Below, piece by piece: positions 1 to 10,894 of a stretch of DNA of 64,000 nucleotides (its first letter is position 1; each line of letters starts with the position of its first letter). Origin of the DNA: Turnera subulata (lineage: Eukaryota; Streptophyta; Magnoliopsida; Malpighiales; Passifloraceae); contig JAKUCV010001527.1 of the NCBI GenBank assembly GCA_028386065.3, forward strand, positions 9,112 to 73,111, written 5' to 3'. The notes under the pieces were generated by a model that had not been told where the DNA came from, did no database searches, and saw only the letters and a list, made by a program, of their open reading frames with translations. The position numbers were made by a program, and so were the translations under genes.

Positions 1-671
1 ATTCCGGGTGCCAGACCAAATCCAGAGAACCCAGGGATCGACATCCCAAAAATACGAACCCAGGGATAGACATCCCAAAAATAATCACGGGATAGACATC
101 CCAAGCATAGACATGCTTATCACAAGTAACCCAGGTCACGGCCACCACGAAACAGTCTTAAACCATCGAGTCGTACCACTACTTACCACGTGACAATTAT
201 ATTGTCGTCATCAAAATCAAATCACAGGGATCAACATCCCTAACCAAAATCCCGGGATAGACATCCCTATCCAAATCCAAGGATCGACATCCTTATCTCA
301 AATTATTAATTAATCCATTATTTTTATGACCAACGACACGAAAATAAATGTCCAAAAACTCGACGTACGGGGATAAACATCCCAAAACCAAATCAAGATA
401 CTAGGATAAACATCCCGACAACAATCACAACAAATGTAACATCCAACAATGCAATAATCATCTAACACAATATACCGAGTAATACAGGCACATATTGAAG
501 GAAATCCATCCTCACCTTGGCCGATTACTCAACTCCGGAAACAATGACTGGTACCAAGCCGGCTCCTCGGGAAACTGTCCGATATCCAAACCTATACAGC
601 AAAACAATATATACACATAAATGCACATAATCGGTATGCTATGATGCCCAAGCTGCAAAATAACCCATCCC
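1..671 (-). mobile_element. Fragment of the 2.8-kb LTR family (window-edge copy)
   Basis: This stretch matches 6861-7531 almost base for base, including the short GGGAT..ATCCC repeats and the AACCCATCC end, and has the same (minus) orientation. It is therefore the middle part of the LTR seen complete at 6299-9165. The copy runs off the left window edge. At about 671 the similarity stops abruptly and Copia-related sequence begins, so about 1.6 kb of the 5' part of this LTR is missing. It may be the second LTR of the element whose 5' LTR is 6299-9165, but that pairing is inference. Confidence 0.75.
20..430. repeat. Hairpin-forming minisatellite inside the LTR
   Basis: Roughly eleven degenerate units are scattered here, each containing GGGAT(A/C)GACATCCC or a variant (AGGATAAACATCCC, AGGATCGACATCC). 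Each core is an imperfect inverted repeat (GGGAT..ATCCC). Spacing is irregular, about 20-60 bp. The same array occurs at 6888-7280, and in reverse orientation at 10360-10625. Confidence 0.8.
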
Positions 672-770
672 GGGACCGTCGTGCTACCTCTGCGTAGCGG
701 CTTATATTGCATACGATGCATTGTTATTGTATATGAGATATATAATTTGTAACTTACATGACATCAATGT

Positions 771-3700
771 ATGATTTGTCAAGAACAAGCATGTGATGTG
801 TTGGACATTGCTTGCCTAATGCTGGTCACCATGGACTCTGAGTTTCAGAAGCAACATGAGAACATGGGGGCGTTCGTTATGATCGAACACCTTAAGATGC
901 TCTTTGAGGAGCAAGCAAGGCATGAGAGGTACGAGACCTCTAAGGCATTGTTCCAATGCAGAATGGCTGAATCATCTCCCGTCAGACCTCATGTGCTTAA
1001 GATGATTGGATACATCAAAAGCCTTGAGGGTCTAGGGTTTCCTTTGCAGAAGGAATTGGCTGTTGACCTTGTCCTGCAATCGTTGCCGGATAGCTACGGT
1101 CAATTTGTCATGAACTTCAATATGAACCATCTTGACAAGCCCTTGTCTAAGTTGCTCAACATGTTGGGAACAGCTGAGCAACAAATGAAGGCAAGTAAAT
1201 CCAATAGCATATTGATGCTTGGAGGTGGCAAAGGAAAGGGTAAAGCTAAGATGAAGAAATCCACCAAAAAGTTTGGTGCATCTTCTTCACAAATGCTGAA
1301 ACCTAAAGGTGGTATTGCAAAGGAAGGCGAATGCTTCCATTGCAAGAAGTCTGGCCATTGGAGACGGAACTGCCCGGTTTATCTTCAAGAGTTGAAGAAG
1401 AAGAAGGGAAGTGAGACTTCCACTTCAGGTATGTTCGTTATAGAAGCGAATATCTCTATCTCTGCATCATGGGTATTAGATACCGGATGTGGTTCTCACA
1501 TTTGTGTAAATGTGCAGGAACTAAGAAAGAGTAGGAGATTGGCTAAGGGTGAGATAGACCTACGTGTGGGAAATGGAGCAAGAGTTGCTGCATTAGCCGT
1601 AGGAACTTACTATCTATCCTTACCGAGTGGTTTAGTTTTGGAACTAGACGATTGCTATTATGTACCAACCATTAGCAGGAATCTGATTTCTGTATCTTGT
1701 CTTGACAAGAAAGGATTTTCATTTGTAATAAAGGACAATTGTTGTTCCATTTATTTCAATGATGTATATTATGGTGGTGCATATTTGAGCAATGGTTTGT
1801 ATGTTCTAAACCTAGAAACCGCAATCTATAACGTTAACACGAAGAAGGTTAGAACGAATGATTCCAATGAAACGTACCTTTGGCATTGTCGTTTAGGCCA
1901 TATAAACGAGACTCGTATTTCTAAACTCCATAAAGATGGACTTTTAGACTCATTTGATTATGAATCATTTGAGACGTGTGAGTCGTGTTTGTTAGGCAAA
2001 ATGACGAAGGCTCCTTTTACCGGTAAGGGTGAGAGAGCATCGGACTTATTAGGTCTTATACATAGTGATGTATGCGGACCTATGTCCACACAGGCTAGAG
2101 GTGGTTTTTCATACTTCATTACATTTACTGACGATTTCAGTAGATATGGCTATGTGTATCTAATGAGACACAAGTCAGAATCCTTTGAAAAGTTCAAAGA
2201 ATTCAAGAATGAAGTACAGAATCAACTCGGTAAAAGTATTAAGATGCTTCGATCAGATCGAGGAGGTGAATACTTAGACCGAGAATTCCTTGATCATCTA
2301 AAGGAGTGTGGTATAGTATCACAGCTCACTCCGCCGGGTACGCCTCAATGGAATGGTGTATCCGAAAGGAGGAATAGAACCTTGTTGGACATGGTTCGTT
2401 CGATGATGAGTCAAGCTGACCTTCCTCCTTCGTTTTGGGGACATGCATTATTGAGTGCAGCTTTTACACTAAACCGTGTTCCATCTAAATCCGTCGAAAA
2501 GACACCATATGAGATATGGACTGGGAAGCGTCCCAATTTATCTTTTATGAGAATTTGGGGTTGTGAGGTATGTAAGACGTGAAGCATCAGATAAACTCAG
2601 CCCTAAATCCGACAAGTGCCTCTTTGTAGGATACCCTAAGGAAACGAAAGGGTATTATTTCTATAATCCTTTAGAGCACAAAGTGTTTGTGGCTCGGACT
2701 GCTATTTTTCTAGAAAGGGAATTTATTTCTAGAAGAATCAGTGGGAGGAAAGTAGAACTCGAAGAAGTTCGAGAGATAGAGGCTGAGATGGAACAAGGGC
2801 AGGAACCACAAGAAGTTGTGGATGAGATTCTTGTGCCTGTAACACATGGACCGCGTAGGTCAGATAGGACTCGGTATGAGCCTGAGAGATATGGATTTCT
2901 CATGACTCATACTGGGGACGTGATGCTCATAGAAGAGGATGAGCCCACTTCCTATCAGCAGGCCATTACGGGTCCGGACTCTGAGAAGTGGCTAGAGGCC
3001 ATGAATTCGGAAATGGAATCCATGTACGAAAACAAGGTATGGACCTTGGTTGATCCACCCGAAGGGGTAAAACCCATTGGGTGCAAATGGGTCTTTAAGA
3101 GAAAGACCGACATGGATGGTAATGTGATTACCTATAAAGGGCGATTGGTTGCGAAAGGTTTCAAGCAAGTTCATGGTATTGACTATGATGAAACTTTCTC
3201 ACCGGTTGCCATGGTTAAATCCATCCGGATTCTATTGGCTATAGCGGCATACTATGATTATGAGATATGGCAAATGGATGTCAAAACCGCCTTCCTTAAC
3301 GGGAATCTTTTAGAGAATGTGTATATGACACAGCCTGAAGGTTTTGTCAATCCAGAGAATGCCAATATGGTATGCAAGTTGCAGAGATCCATTTATGGAT
3401 TGAAGCAAGCTTCTAGGAGTTGGAATCTTCGTTTTAATGATGTAATCAAAGAGTTTGGTTTCATCAAGAACGAAGATGAACCATGTGTTTACAAGAAGGT
3501 TAGTGGGAGCACCATTGTTTTCTTGTTGTTGTATGTTGACGACATCTTGCTCATTGGGAATGACATTCCGACACTACAGTCCGTAAAGACTTGGTTAGGA
3601 AAGAATTTCTCGATGAAGGACTTAGGAGAAGCTGCCTATGTGTTAGGTATAAAGATCTATAGAGATAGATCCAAAAGGCTTCTCGGGCTAAGTCAAAGTA

Positions 3701-4521
3701 CGTATATTGACAAGGTGCTAAAGAGGTTTAGCATGCAAGATTCCAAGAAAGGGTTCTTGCCCTTGTCACATGGCATATCTCTCTCAAAGAATCAATGTCC
3801 TAGTACATCTAAGGAGAGAGAGCGGATGAGTAAGATTCCTTATGCTTCGGCAATAGGATCTATCATGTATGCCATGTTATGTACTAGACCGGATGTCGCT
3901 TATGCTTTGAGTGTCACAAGCAGATACCAAGCTGATCCCGGTGAGTGTCACTGGACAGCGGTAAAGAACATCCTTAAGTACTTGAGAAGGACTAAGGATG
4001 CATTCCTGGTTTACGGAAGCGTGGATGAGCTCATTGTAAAGGGTTACACCGATGCTAGCTTCCAAACCGATAGGGATGATTTTAGATCGCAGTCAAGTTA
4101 TGTGTTTTGTCTTGGAGGTGGGGCTGTTTGCTGGAAGAGTTCAAAGCAAAAGACAGTAGCCGACTCTACAACCGAGGCTGAGTACATAGCTGCCTCAGAT
4201 GCGGCGAAAGAGGCTGTTTGGATCAAGAAGTTCGTAACTGAACTTGGTGTGGTTCCGAGCATTGAGAGTCCGATTGAGCTCTATTGTGACAACAATGGGA
4301 CAATCGCACAGGCTCAAGAACCGAGATACCACCAGAGATCCAAACATATACTCCGACGCTATCATCTTATTAGAGAGATCATAGATAAAGGTGATGTCAG
4401 ACTGTGCAAAGTTCCTTCGGAGAACAATGTAGCAGATCCATTGACTAAGCCGCTCACACAGCAGAAGCATGATGGTCATGTTGCGTCCATTGGTATTAAA
4501 TACATGTATGATTGGCTTTAG
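771..4521 (+). pseudogene. Copia gag-pol polyprotein, truncated and frameshifted
   Basis: Two open stretches cover one polyprotein. The first (771-2582) holds the C-terminal part of gag, a CCHC zinc knuckle (CFHCKKSGHWRRNC, near 1332), an aspartic protease motif LDTG near 1480, the GAG-pre-integrase HCRLGH motif, and the integrase core with HSDVCGP, TDDFSRY and the final Glu in NGVSERRN. The second (2563-4521) continues in the next frame with integrase C-terminus, RT (QMDVKTAFLNG, LLYVDDILL) and RNase H (TTEAEYIAASDA, LYCDNNGT). The junction near 2568 looks like a two-base deletion inside the usual WGCEAYV motif, which creates the stop at 2580. The first Met is an accident of truncation. The protein-making capacity is lost. 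Confidence 0.9.
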
Positions 4522-4523
4522 TG

Positions 4524-4534
4524 CAAGTGGGAGA
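4524..4534 (+). other. Polypurine tract of the Copia element at 672-5880
   Basis: CAAGTGGGAGA lies just after the pol stop codon and one base before the LTR start TGTTAG. This is the expected site for plus-strand DNA priming. Confidence 0.7.
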
Positions 4535-4535
4535 T

Positions 4536-5880
4536 TGTTAGTATAATATGCCCAAAAGCCAATCATGGATGATTATTTGTAGTCATGTATACGCATTAAG
4601 GTTATTCCAATAAGTATCGTTTATGAGATAAATGCTTGCACACACTTATAACCCTAGAATATTTCATATTCTTAAACTGTCCCTAGTCGATTATTATTAT
4701 GGATGGGTTGTAATAATAAATTAAGACTAGCGTATGTTGAAAGTTTATATGTGATATGAATTCAACATACGGGTACAAGTTGGAGAACTTGTGGACTGCA
4801 CCGACCCACATAAGAACGCTACATGGAACGTTATATGTTTTTTCGATAGCGGTTCTTATAATGTATTGTCCTTAGACATGTGATCATCAAGGTTCCCAAC
4901 ATGTGAGTCATATGCTTTGATATTATTCCTGGTCATCCGTAACTGGATAGACGAAAGGGTAATCATTGGGTATATGATGAGTGTGTAGTGGGTTTTGTAT
5001 GATCCAGAGGGGATTTGTCCAACCCATATAACGGGTATATTATCGGAGTGTTTCTTGATAGAGTTGAACCGTAAATGCATGGCCATGCTCGGATAATGAT
5101 ATATAATATCATTGGTATCCGTTTTACCGGTTAACTCGAGGATCAAGAAACCGGGATTAAACATATGCGAGATTGACATATTCCATGTCTCGTGTTTAAT
5201 CTTGATAATGGGACGAAGGGACGATGACATGTTCCGAGGCACGTGGAATCAGTATTGATCTTGTCGTTCGGGTGGCAATAATGTGTTGCTAGACGCCGCT
5301 CTTTGCTTATAATTGTAAAATGAGATTTTACGATTATTGCTGAACGTACAAGTGCCTACAGGGTCACACACATACAGCCGTTGATTCGAGCAGGTGGTTG
5401 AATCGTGGTTGGACCATGGTTGAACCAAGGTGTGGTTGGACCGTAGTTGGACCGTGGTTGGACCAGGATCGTTTTGGTACAATAATGATCTGAATTATTG
5501 ACCAGAGTTAGTGGTGTGGTGGTGTGTTATCTGATTATGCATTAATGGAGACAAGATAATGAGGGTCATGGTCTTTGGGGCCTAGAAAATCTGTTGCTAG
5601 CACACCAGTTCGGGAGAGCTCGGGTTGAAGTCGTGAGACGTTCTTCAGCCGGTTACAATGGTTCGTGTGGATACCGTAGAGGGGCGAGGCCTTTGTCTGG
5701 CTCTAGCTCATTCGGTTCTACAGTTGGGTGAAAGACCTCAACCGAACAAGGTATGAAAAATTGTTATTCAGTTTAGCTCCCTTCACATGGATCCTCCATG
5801 TGTATCCGGTATTTCCGCTGCGCATACATGTTGTATTTTGTGCTTTTGATTGTCAATTGCATGAACCGGATACTTACACA
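4536..5880 (+). repeat. 3' LTR of the Copia element
   Basis: The LTR starts TGTTAGTATAATATGCCC directly after the polypurine tract and appears to end at TACTTACACA. Length is about 1.35 kb. Near 5400-5465 there are four or five close copies of a GTGGTTGGACC-like motif, a small internal repeat cluster. No second copy is in the window, so the right end is an estimate; an alternative end is after TTCCGCTGCGCA near 5824. Confidence 0.6.
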
Positions 5881-6298
5881 TCCCACTCCGGTTCCCTCAA
5901 GCAAACCGGTTCGAGCTTCCTGGCCAGAACAACGCAGGCGGCATGTGGTTCTCGTGGAGTGACAGCATCCAAGTCAACATCAACAATGACCCCGACAGCT
6001 TCAGGGTCAATGTCGTTCCAAGGCGATAAATGTATTTTTCTTTTTAAAATATCAATGTAATATTTCTGTTTGTAATCAAAATATTAGTATTATTAATAAT
6101 ATTTATATTTCCGCTTATTTATGGCATCATTACCTCTTATGTGTATGTTCTGCGACAGCTGACGTCCCTTGTCTGGATCCATAATGCACTAACTAAAATG
6201 ATATAAAATAATAAACAAATGGAGTGAACTATGCAAACAAGGACAACAAACACACAAAGACTGCCCAACAAGACCTAACGCCAACCCCGCTACCAAAA
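5881..6298 (+). other. Short unidentified coding-like fragment and flank
   Basis: Between the Copia LTR and the next element one frame is open to a TAA at about 6030. It encodes a tail containing GGMWFSWSDSIQVNI and ending NVVPRR. Its composition looks coding and it is followed by an AT-rich stretch of 3'-UTR type. I do not recognise the family. It could be the last exon of a gene whose upstream part was displaced by the Copia insertion, or captured sequence. The remaining bases up to 6298 form the internal flank of the LTR that ends there. Confidence 0.3.
6284..6298 (-). other. Primer-binding-site-like sequence next to the 2.8-kb LTR
   Basis: Read on the minus strand, the bases right after the LTR end (CA at 6300-6299) are TTTTGGTAGCGGGG. 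This resembles a decayed initiator tRNA-Met primer site (canonical TGGTATCAGAGC). It suggests that 6299-9165 is a 5' LTR with internal DNA running to the left. The match is partial. Confidence 0.45.
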
Positions 6299-6609
6299 TG
6301 AAACGCCCCGACCCGTATTTACCGTACACAGTAAACACGTGCCAGAACTGTGACGACCCAACCAAAACAAGCTCAGCATACAGTGTATACAACAGAAACT
6401 TGGGCTCAACAGCCCAAAATGAAAACATCAATAATAACTCAGCCGGCCCAATGGCCCAATAATAGTAAAAAGAATGCACAACGGAAGACTTAATAACTCA
6501 CAAAAATACTGTATCCAACATAGATGCAAACTATGGATCCAAGACCTGTCCAAGGGATAACGCCACAGCCTGTCTGGAATGCACCAAACCTGTACAACAA
6601 ATAATCCAT

Positions 6610-6658
6610 CCTACGGGATGAAAGCCCGCAGGTGAAGGGTGAGTCCGAAGTGCTCACC
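6610..6658 (-). other. Conserved double hairpin in the LTR, copy 1
   Basis: On the minus strand GGTGAG-(9 nt)-CTCACC (6658-6638) is followed by CCTGCGGG-(7 nt)-CCCGTAGG (6632-6610), with one G-T wobble in the second stem. Both stems and the ACTTCGGA loop are preserved in all three copies of the LTR in this window. Confidence 0.8.
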
Positions 6659-6887
6659 GACGAAGGATAGACAACAATATGCAACACAATAATTACTCAA
6701 GGTCAACACAGGCTAAAAACCACCAAATACATACCAAACCGAAAGACAAGACCCAAAACCGGTCCAAGACCAAAAAGACTAAATCAAAAATTCATTTTCT
6801 AATTTTATCTTTCCGGGCCCCGTCACAGATAAGCTAGAGGTCAGACCTGGTTATCAACATATTCTGGGTGCCAGACCAAATCCAGAG

Positions 6888-7280
6888 AACCCAGGGATCG
6901 ACATCCCAAAAATACGAACCCAGGGATAGACATCCCAAAAATAATCACGGGATAGACTTCCCAAGCATAGACATGCTTATCACAAGTAACCCAGGTCACG
7001 GCCACCACGAAACAGTCTTAAACCATCGAGTCGTACCACTACTTACCACGTGACAATTATATTATCGTCATCAAAATCAAATCACAGGGATCAACATCCC
7101 TAACCAAAATCCCGGGATAGACATCCCTATCCATATCCAAGGATCGACATCCTTATCTCAAATTATTAATTAATCCATTATTCTTATGGCCAACGACACG
7201 AAAATAAATGTCCAAAAACTCGACGTACGAGGATAAACATCCCAAAACCAAATCAAGATACTAGGATAAACATCCCGACA
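6888..7280. repeat. Hairpin-forming minisatellite inside the LTR
   Basis: Same array as at 20-430: repeated GGGATAGACATCCC-like units within the complete minus-strand LTR. Only a few point differences separate the two arrays (for example CATCCC to CTTCCC near 6957), showing they are copies of one ancestral array rather than independent expansions. Confidence 0.8.
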
Positions 7281-8027
7281 ACAATCACAACAAATGTAAC
7301 AACCAACAATGCAATAATCATCAAACACAATATACCGAGTAATACAGGCACATATTGAAGGAAATCCATCCTCACCTTGGCCGATTACTCAACTCCGGAA
7401 ACAATGACCAGTACCAAGCCGGCTCCCCGGGAAACTGTCCGACATCCGAACCTATACAGCAAAACAATATATACACATAAATGCACATAATCGGTATGCT
7501 ATGATGCCCAAACTGTGAAATAACCCATCCTGGTTACATATCCTTTATTTTTTCCCTTTACCGAAAATATTATTCCGTACGTATATCCGAATATAATTTC
7601 GGTACCATACTTTAATTAAAACTCATTCCAAAATATTTTCATAAAATAATTATAATTTCCAAAATTATAATCTCCATAATTTTTCCAGAAAAATAGTAAC
7701 CTATTTATAATTTCCAAAAAATATATATAGTATTTATCTTTTTCTATATATAATAATATTTTCCAACACAAAATATAAATACCTTAATCTTCAAAGTACA
7801 TATATATATAATTTTCCATTGAAAATAATATATATATAATTTCCAGAAATTATTTTCATGGTATATATATATTTTTTTCCAATTAGTAATAGGTTTCCAA
7901 AACATAACTTAATTATTTATCAAAGTATATATATTTATATTTTTCTTAAAATACCAGAATTAAATTGACCATAATTTTCTCAAAGTAAATATATAATTTT
8001 TTTCCAAAATTATATACTAGATTATGA

Positions 8028-8031
<4 letters not shown>

Positions 8032-8069
<38 letters not shown>
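8032..8069. repeat. (TA)n microsatellite
   Basis: An uninterrupted run of about 19 TA dinucleotides in the AT-rich part of the LTR. A matching TA run is in the inverted copy at 9716-9747. Confidence 0.95.
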
Positions 8070-8073
<4 letters not shown>

Positions 8074-8589
8074 TTTTTTAATTAAACGGACTGGGTCATG
8101 AATAGTGCCGGCCCAGACCAAGGCAGCAGGCCCGAAGCACAGGCCCACGCCCAGACCCGGCCCAACACCACACAGCCCAACCCATGTGAACAAACCCAAA
8201 CCCAGGACTGTTCGCGACCCGACCAGAAGGAACGGGTCGGAACCCAGCTCACCTCACGGGTTGTGCAGCCGCCGCGGCGGCACGGATCGAGGGAGGAGAA
8301 GACGAGCACTCCATCAACAGCGGCGGACAAGGGCGACTCCATGGGCGGTGGAAACTCGGGCGCGACGGCGCTGGAGGCTGAGCAGGCGCGGAGGAAGACG
8401 GATCCGCGGGTTTCGCCGCGGGTCAACGGCGCGTCACGGCCTGTCCGGCGGTGGAAGGCGACGGGAAGGGCGAGGTTGAGGTCGCGTCGGCTCGGGCGTC
8501 CTGCTGGTGGTGGCGGTGAGGCTCGAAACGGCGCCGAACGGCTCTGCGTGAACAGTGGCAGGCGACCTGGGGTGACGGTGAACAGTAAC

Positions 8590-8827
8590 TCCTCCTTCCT
8601 TTTTTTTATTTCTTTCTATTTCCTTTTCTTTTCTTCTCTTTTTCTTTCATTTTATTTTTTTTCCTATTTTCTGATTGGTTCTTTTCTTTTTTTTCTTTTT
8701 TTCTTCTTCTTTTTTTTTTTAATTTTTCTTTTTATTTTCTTTTTTTCTCTCTTTTTTTTTCTTTCTCTTTTTTTTTTCTTCTCCTCTTCCTCTCTTCTTC
8801 CTTTCCTCTCCTGCTTCCTTCTTTTTA
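8590..8827. repeat. Homopyrimidine tract, about 240 bp
   Basis: Almost pure C/T on the plus strand (purine-rich on the sense strand of the LTR), just downstream of the LTR TATA box. Reading frames through it give low-complexity Phe/Leu- or Lys/Glu-rich peptides and are not genes. Confidence 0.85.
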
Positions 8828-8830
8828 TAA
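8821..8830 (-). promoter_or_regulatory. TATA box of the minus-strand large LTR
   Basis: TTATAAAAAG on the minus strand lies about 335 bp inside the LTR. It is at roughly the same place as CTTATAAAAT (54825-54833) in the solo copy at 54425-57253, about 400 bp inside that LTR. Confidence 0.6.
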
Positions 8831-9713
8831 ACGGAAAAAAATTACTGTTACACTGTACGTCTTGTGAATCAGCAATAATGCAGCCTGTCTGCATTACAGA
8901 GCGAGTCTGGTCCGGACCAGAAAATAACTGATACCCCTTAGTTATTTTCCGGTGTGATTTTCCGAGAAATTCCGAAACCCAAAAAATACCAACTTAGGCC
9001 CGAAAAATCCACGGAAAAATCACGAACGCGGGAAAACTCTCGGTTTTGAAAAACGACGCTCGATTTACCTTGAATTAATTACCCAAGATTAATTCTTCCG
9101 GTAAATCACTGTGGAAAGACTTTTACAGTCCGGTAAAAATCAAAATTTTTACCCGGGCTGTTACAGCACCTCCCTCGTGCCTGCCGCCTCTTGCCGACGA
9201 CGTCGTGCCTCCTTTCCGCCGCCCTCACGCCGCTGCTGTGCTCGCTCATCCTTCCCTTGCGTTGTCGCGCCGTTGCCGCTGAACCCGCTAAGGTAAGACC
9301 CGTGGGTTGCGACGACCCGATTCTTTCGGGCGGGTCGCGAACAGAGGCCTGGGTTGGGCTGTGTGGTGTTGGGCCGAGCCATGGCAGGCCTATGCTGGGC
9401 TGCTGCCTTGGTCTGGGCCGCACTATTCATGGCCCAATTCGGTTTTATTAAAAAAAAAACAAGATATATATATGTATTTATTTATTATTCTGGTATTTAA
9501 TTTTGAAAAAAAATATATATACACTTTGGGAAAATTATGATCAAATTAATTCTGATATTTTGAGAAAAATATAAATATATATACTTTGATAAATAATTAA
9601 GTTATGTTTTGTAGAAAAACTAATATTATTTGGAAAAATATATATATACCATGAAAATAATTCCTGGAAATTTTATATACATATATTATTTTGCCTGGAA
9701 AATTATGATTGTG

Positions 9714-9715
<2 letters not shown>

Positions 9716-9747
<32 letters not shown>
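9716..9747. repeat. (TA)n microsatellite
   Basis: About 16 TA units in the AT-rich section of the truncated LTR. It mirrors the run at 8032-8069 in the opposite arm. Confidence 0.95.
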
Positions 9748-9751
<4 letters not shown>

Positions 9752-10359
9752 TTTGAAAATTAAAGGTAATTATATTTTGTGTTGGAAAATATTATTATAT
9801 ATATATTTAGAAAAAGATAAATATTATATATATTTTTTGGAAATTATAAATACGTTATTATTTTTCTGGGAAATTATGGTGATTATTTTGGGAAAAGTAT
9901 AATTAATTTATGAAAATATTTTTAAAAGAGTTTTAATTAAAGTATGGTACCGAAATTATATTTGGATATACGTACGGTATAATATTTTCGGTAAATGGAA
10001 ATAATAAAAGATATGTAATCGGGATGGGTTATTTTGCAGTTTTGGCATCATAGCATACCGATTATGTGCATTTATGTGAGCATGTTGTTTTGCCGTATAG
10101 GTTTGGATATCGGGCAGTTTCCCGAGGAGCCGGCTTGGGACCGGTCATTGTCTCCGGAGTTGAGTAATCGGCCAAGGTGAGGATGGATTTCCTTCAATAT
10201 GTGCCTGTATTACTCGGTTATTATGTTTTGATGATTATTGCATTGTTGGATGTTGCATTTGCTGTGGTTATCCCGGTGTCCTGGTTGTTTTTGGATGTCT
10301 ATTGTTGTGTCTTTTGGAATAAGTATAATGGATTAAATAATAAATTGTGATAAGGATAT

Positions 10360-10625
10360 CGATCCTCGGTTTTGGATGGGATGTCTATCCCAGTATTTTA
10401 GTTAGGGATGTTGATCCCTGTGATTTGATTTTGATGATGATAATATACTTGTCACGTGGTAAGTAGTGGTACGACTTGATGGTTTAAGACTGTTTCGTGG
10501 TGGCTGTGACCTGGGTTACTTGTGATAAGCATGTCTATGCTTGGGATGTCTATCCCGTGATTATTTTTGGGATGTCTATCCCTGGGTTCGTATTTTTGGG
10601 ATGTCGATCCCTGGGTTCTCTTGAT
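10360..10625. repeat. Hairpin-forming minisatellite, inverted copy
   Basis: Units of the type GGGATGTCTATCCC and GGGATGTCGATCCC, the reverse complement of the arrays at 20-430 and 6888-7280. There are fewer units than in those arrays, so copy number varies between LTRs. Confidence 0.8.
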
Positions 10626-10845
10626 TTGGTCTGGCACCCGAGACATGTTGAGAACCAGGTCTGACCCCTAGCTTATCCGTGACGGGGCCCGGAAAGATAA
10701 AATTGGAAAATAGATTTTTGATTTAGTCTTTTTGGTCTTGGACCAGTCTTGGGTCGGGTCTTTCGGTTTGGTGTATTTTGGCGGTTTTTGCTTATTTTCG
10801 ACTTGAGTAATTTTAGTGTTGCATATTGATTGTCTATCCTTCGTC

Positions 10846-10894
10846 GGTGAGCACTTCGGACTCACCCCTCACCTGCGGGCTTTCATCCCGTAGG
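10846..10894 (+). other. Conserved double hairpin in the LTR, copy 2
   Basis: GGTGAG (10846-10851) pairs with CTCACC (10861-10866). CCTGCGGG (10872-10879) pairs with CCCGTAGG (10887-10894). The loops are CACTTCGGA and CTTTCAT. Stems are identical to copies 1 and 3. Confidence 0.8.

Larger units (their letters stand above)
672..5880 (+). mobile_element. 5'-truncated Ty1/Copia retrotransposon, Tork/Angela-like
   Basis: A Copia element in plus orientation lacking its 5' LTR, primer site and the first part of gag. It keeps most of gag-pol (771-4521), a purine-rich tract at 4524-4534 and one 3' LTR. Domain order is gag, zinc knuckle, protease, integrase, reverse transcriptase, RNase H, which defines Copia rather than Gypsy. 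The RT style (FLNG, IYGLKQASRSWN, YVDDILLIGND) recalls the Angela/Tork group; that lineage call is from memory of family motifs. No target-site duplication can be tested because the left end is lost. The right boundary is set by the ACACA end of the LTR and could be off by tens of bases. Confidence 0.8.
6299..9165 (-). mobile_element. Complete large LTR (2.87 kb), probable Ty3/Gypsy or LARD type
   Basis: On the minus strand the unit starts TGTAACAGCCCGGG at 9165 and ends GGGGCGTTTCA at 6299, so it has TG..CA termini. The same termini and internal order occur at 54425-57253. Order from its 5' end: promoter with a TATA box (8821-8830), purine-rich leader, GC-rich segment, a splice-donor-like AGGTGAG (near 8246-8252), an AT-rich tract of about 0.5 kb, the conserved ATCGGTATGCTATGATGCC block, the hairpin minisatellite, two hairpins (6610-6658) and the end block ACGGTAAATACGGGTCGGGGCG. 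TGTAAC starts are common in plant Gypsy chromovirus LTRs, but no gag-pol of this family is in the window, so superfamily is inferred. Confidence 0.75.

Noticed and set aside
20..430. Short regularly recurring palindromic repeats resembling a CRISPR array
   Set aside because: Spacing is irregular, units are degenerate, and the array is a segment of a plant LTR present in other copies. Plant nuclear DNA has no CRISPR loci.
8098..8931. 277-codon open frame
   Set aside because: It runs through the GC-rich segment and homopyrimidine tract of the minus-strand LTR; the second half is Phe/Ser low complexity and no domain is visible.
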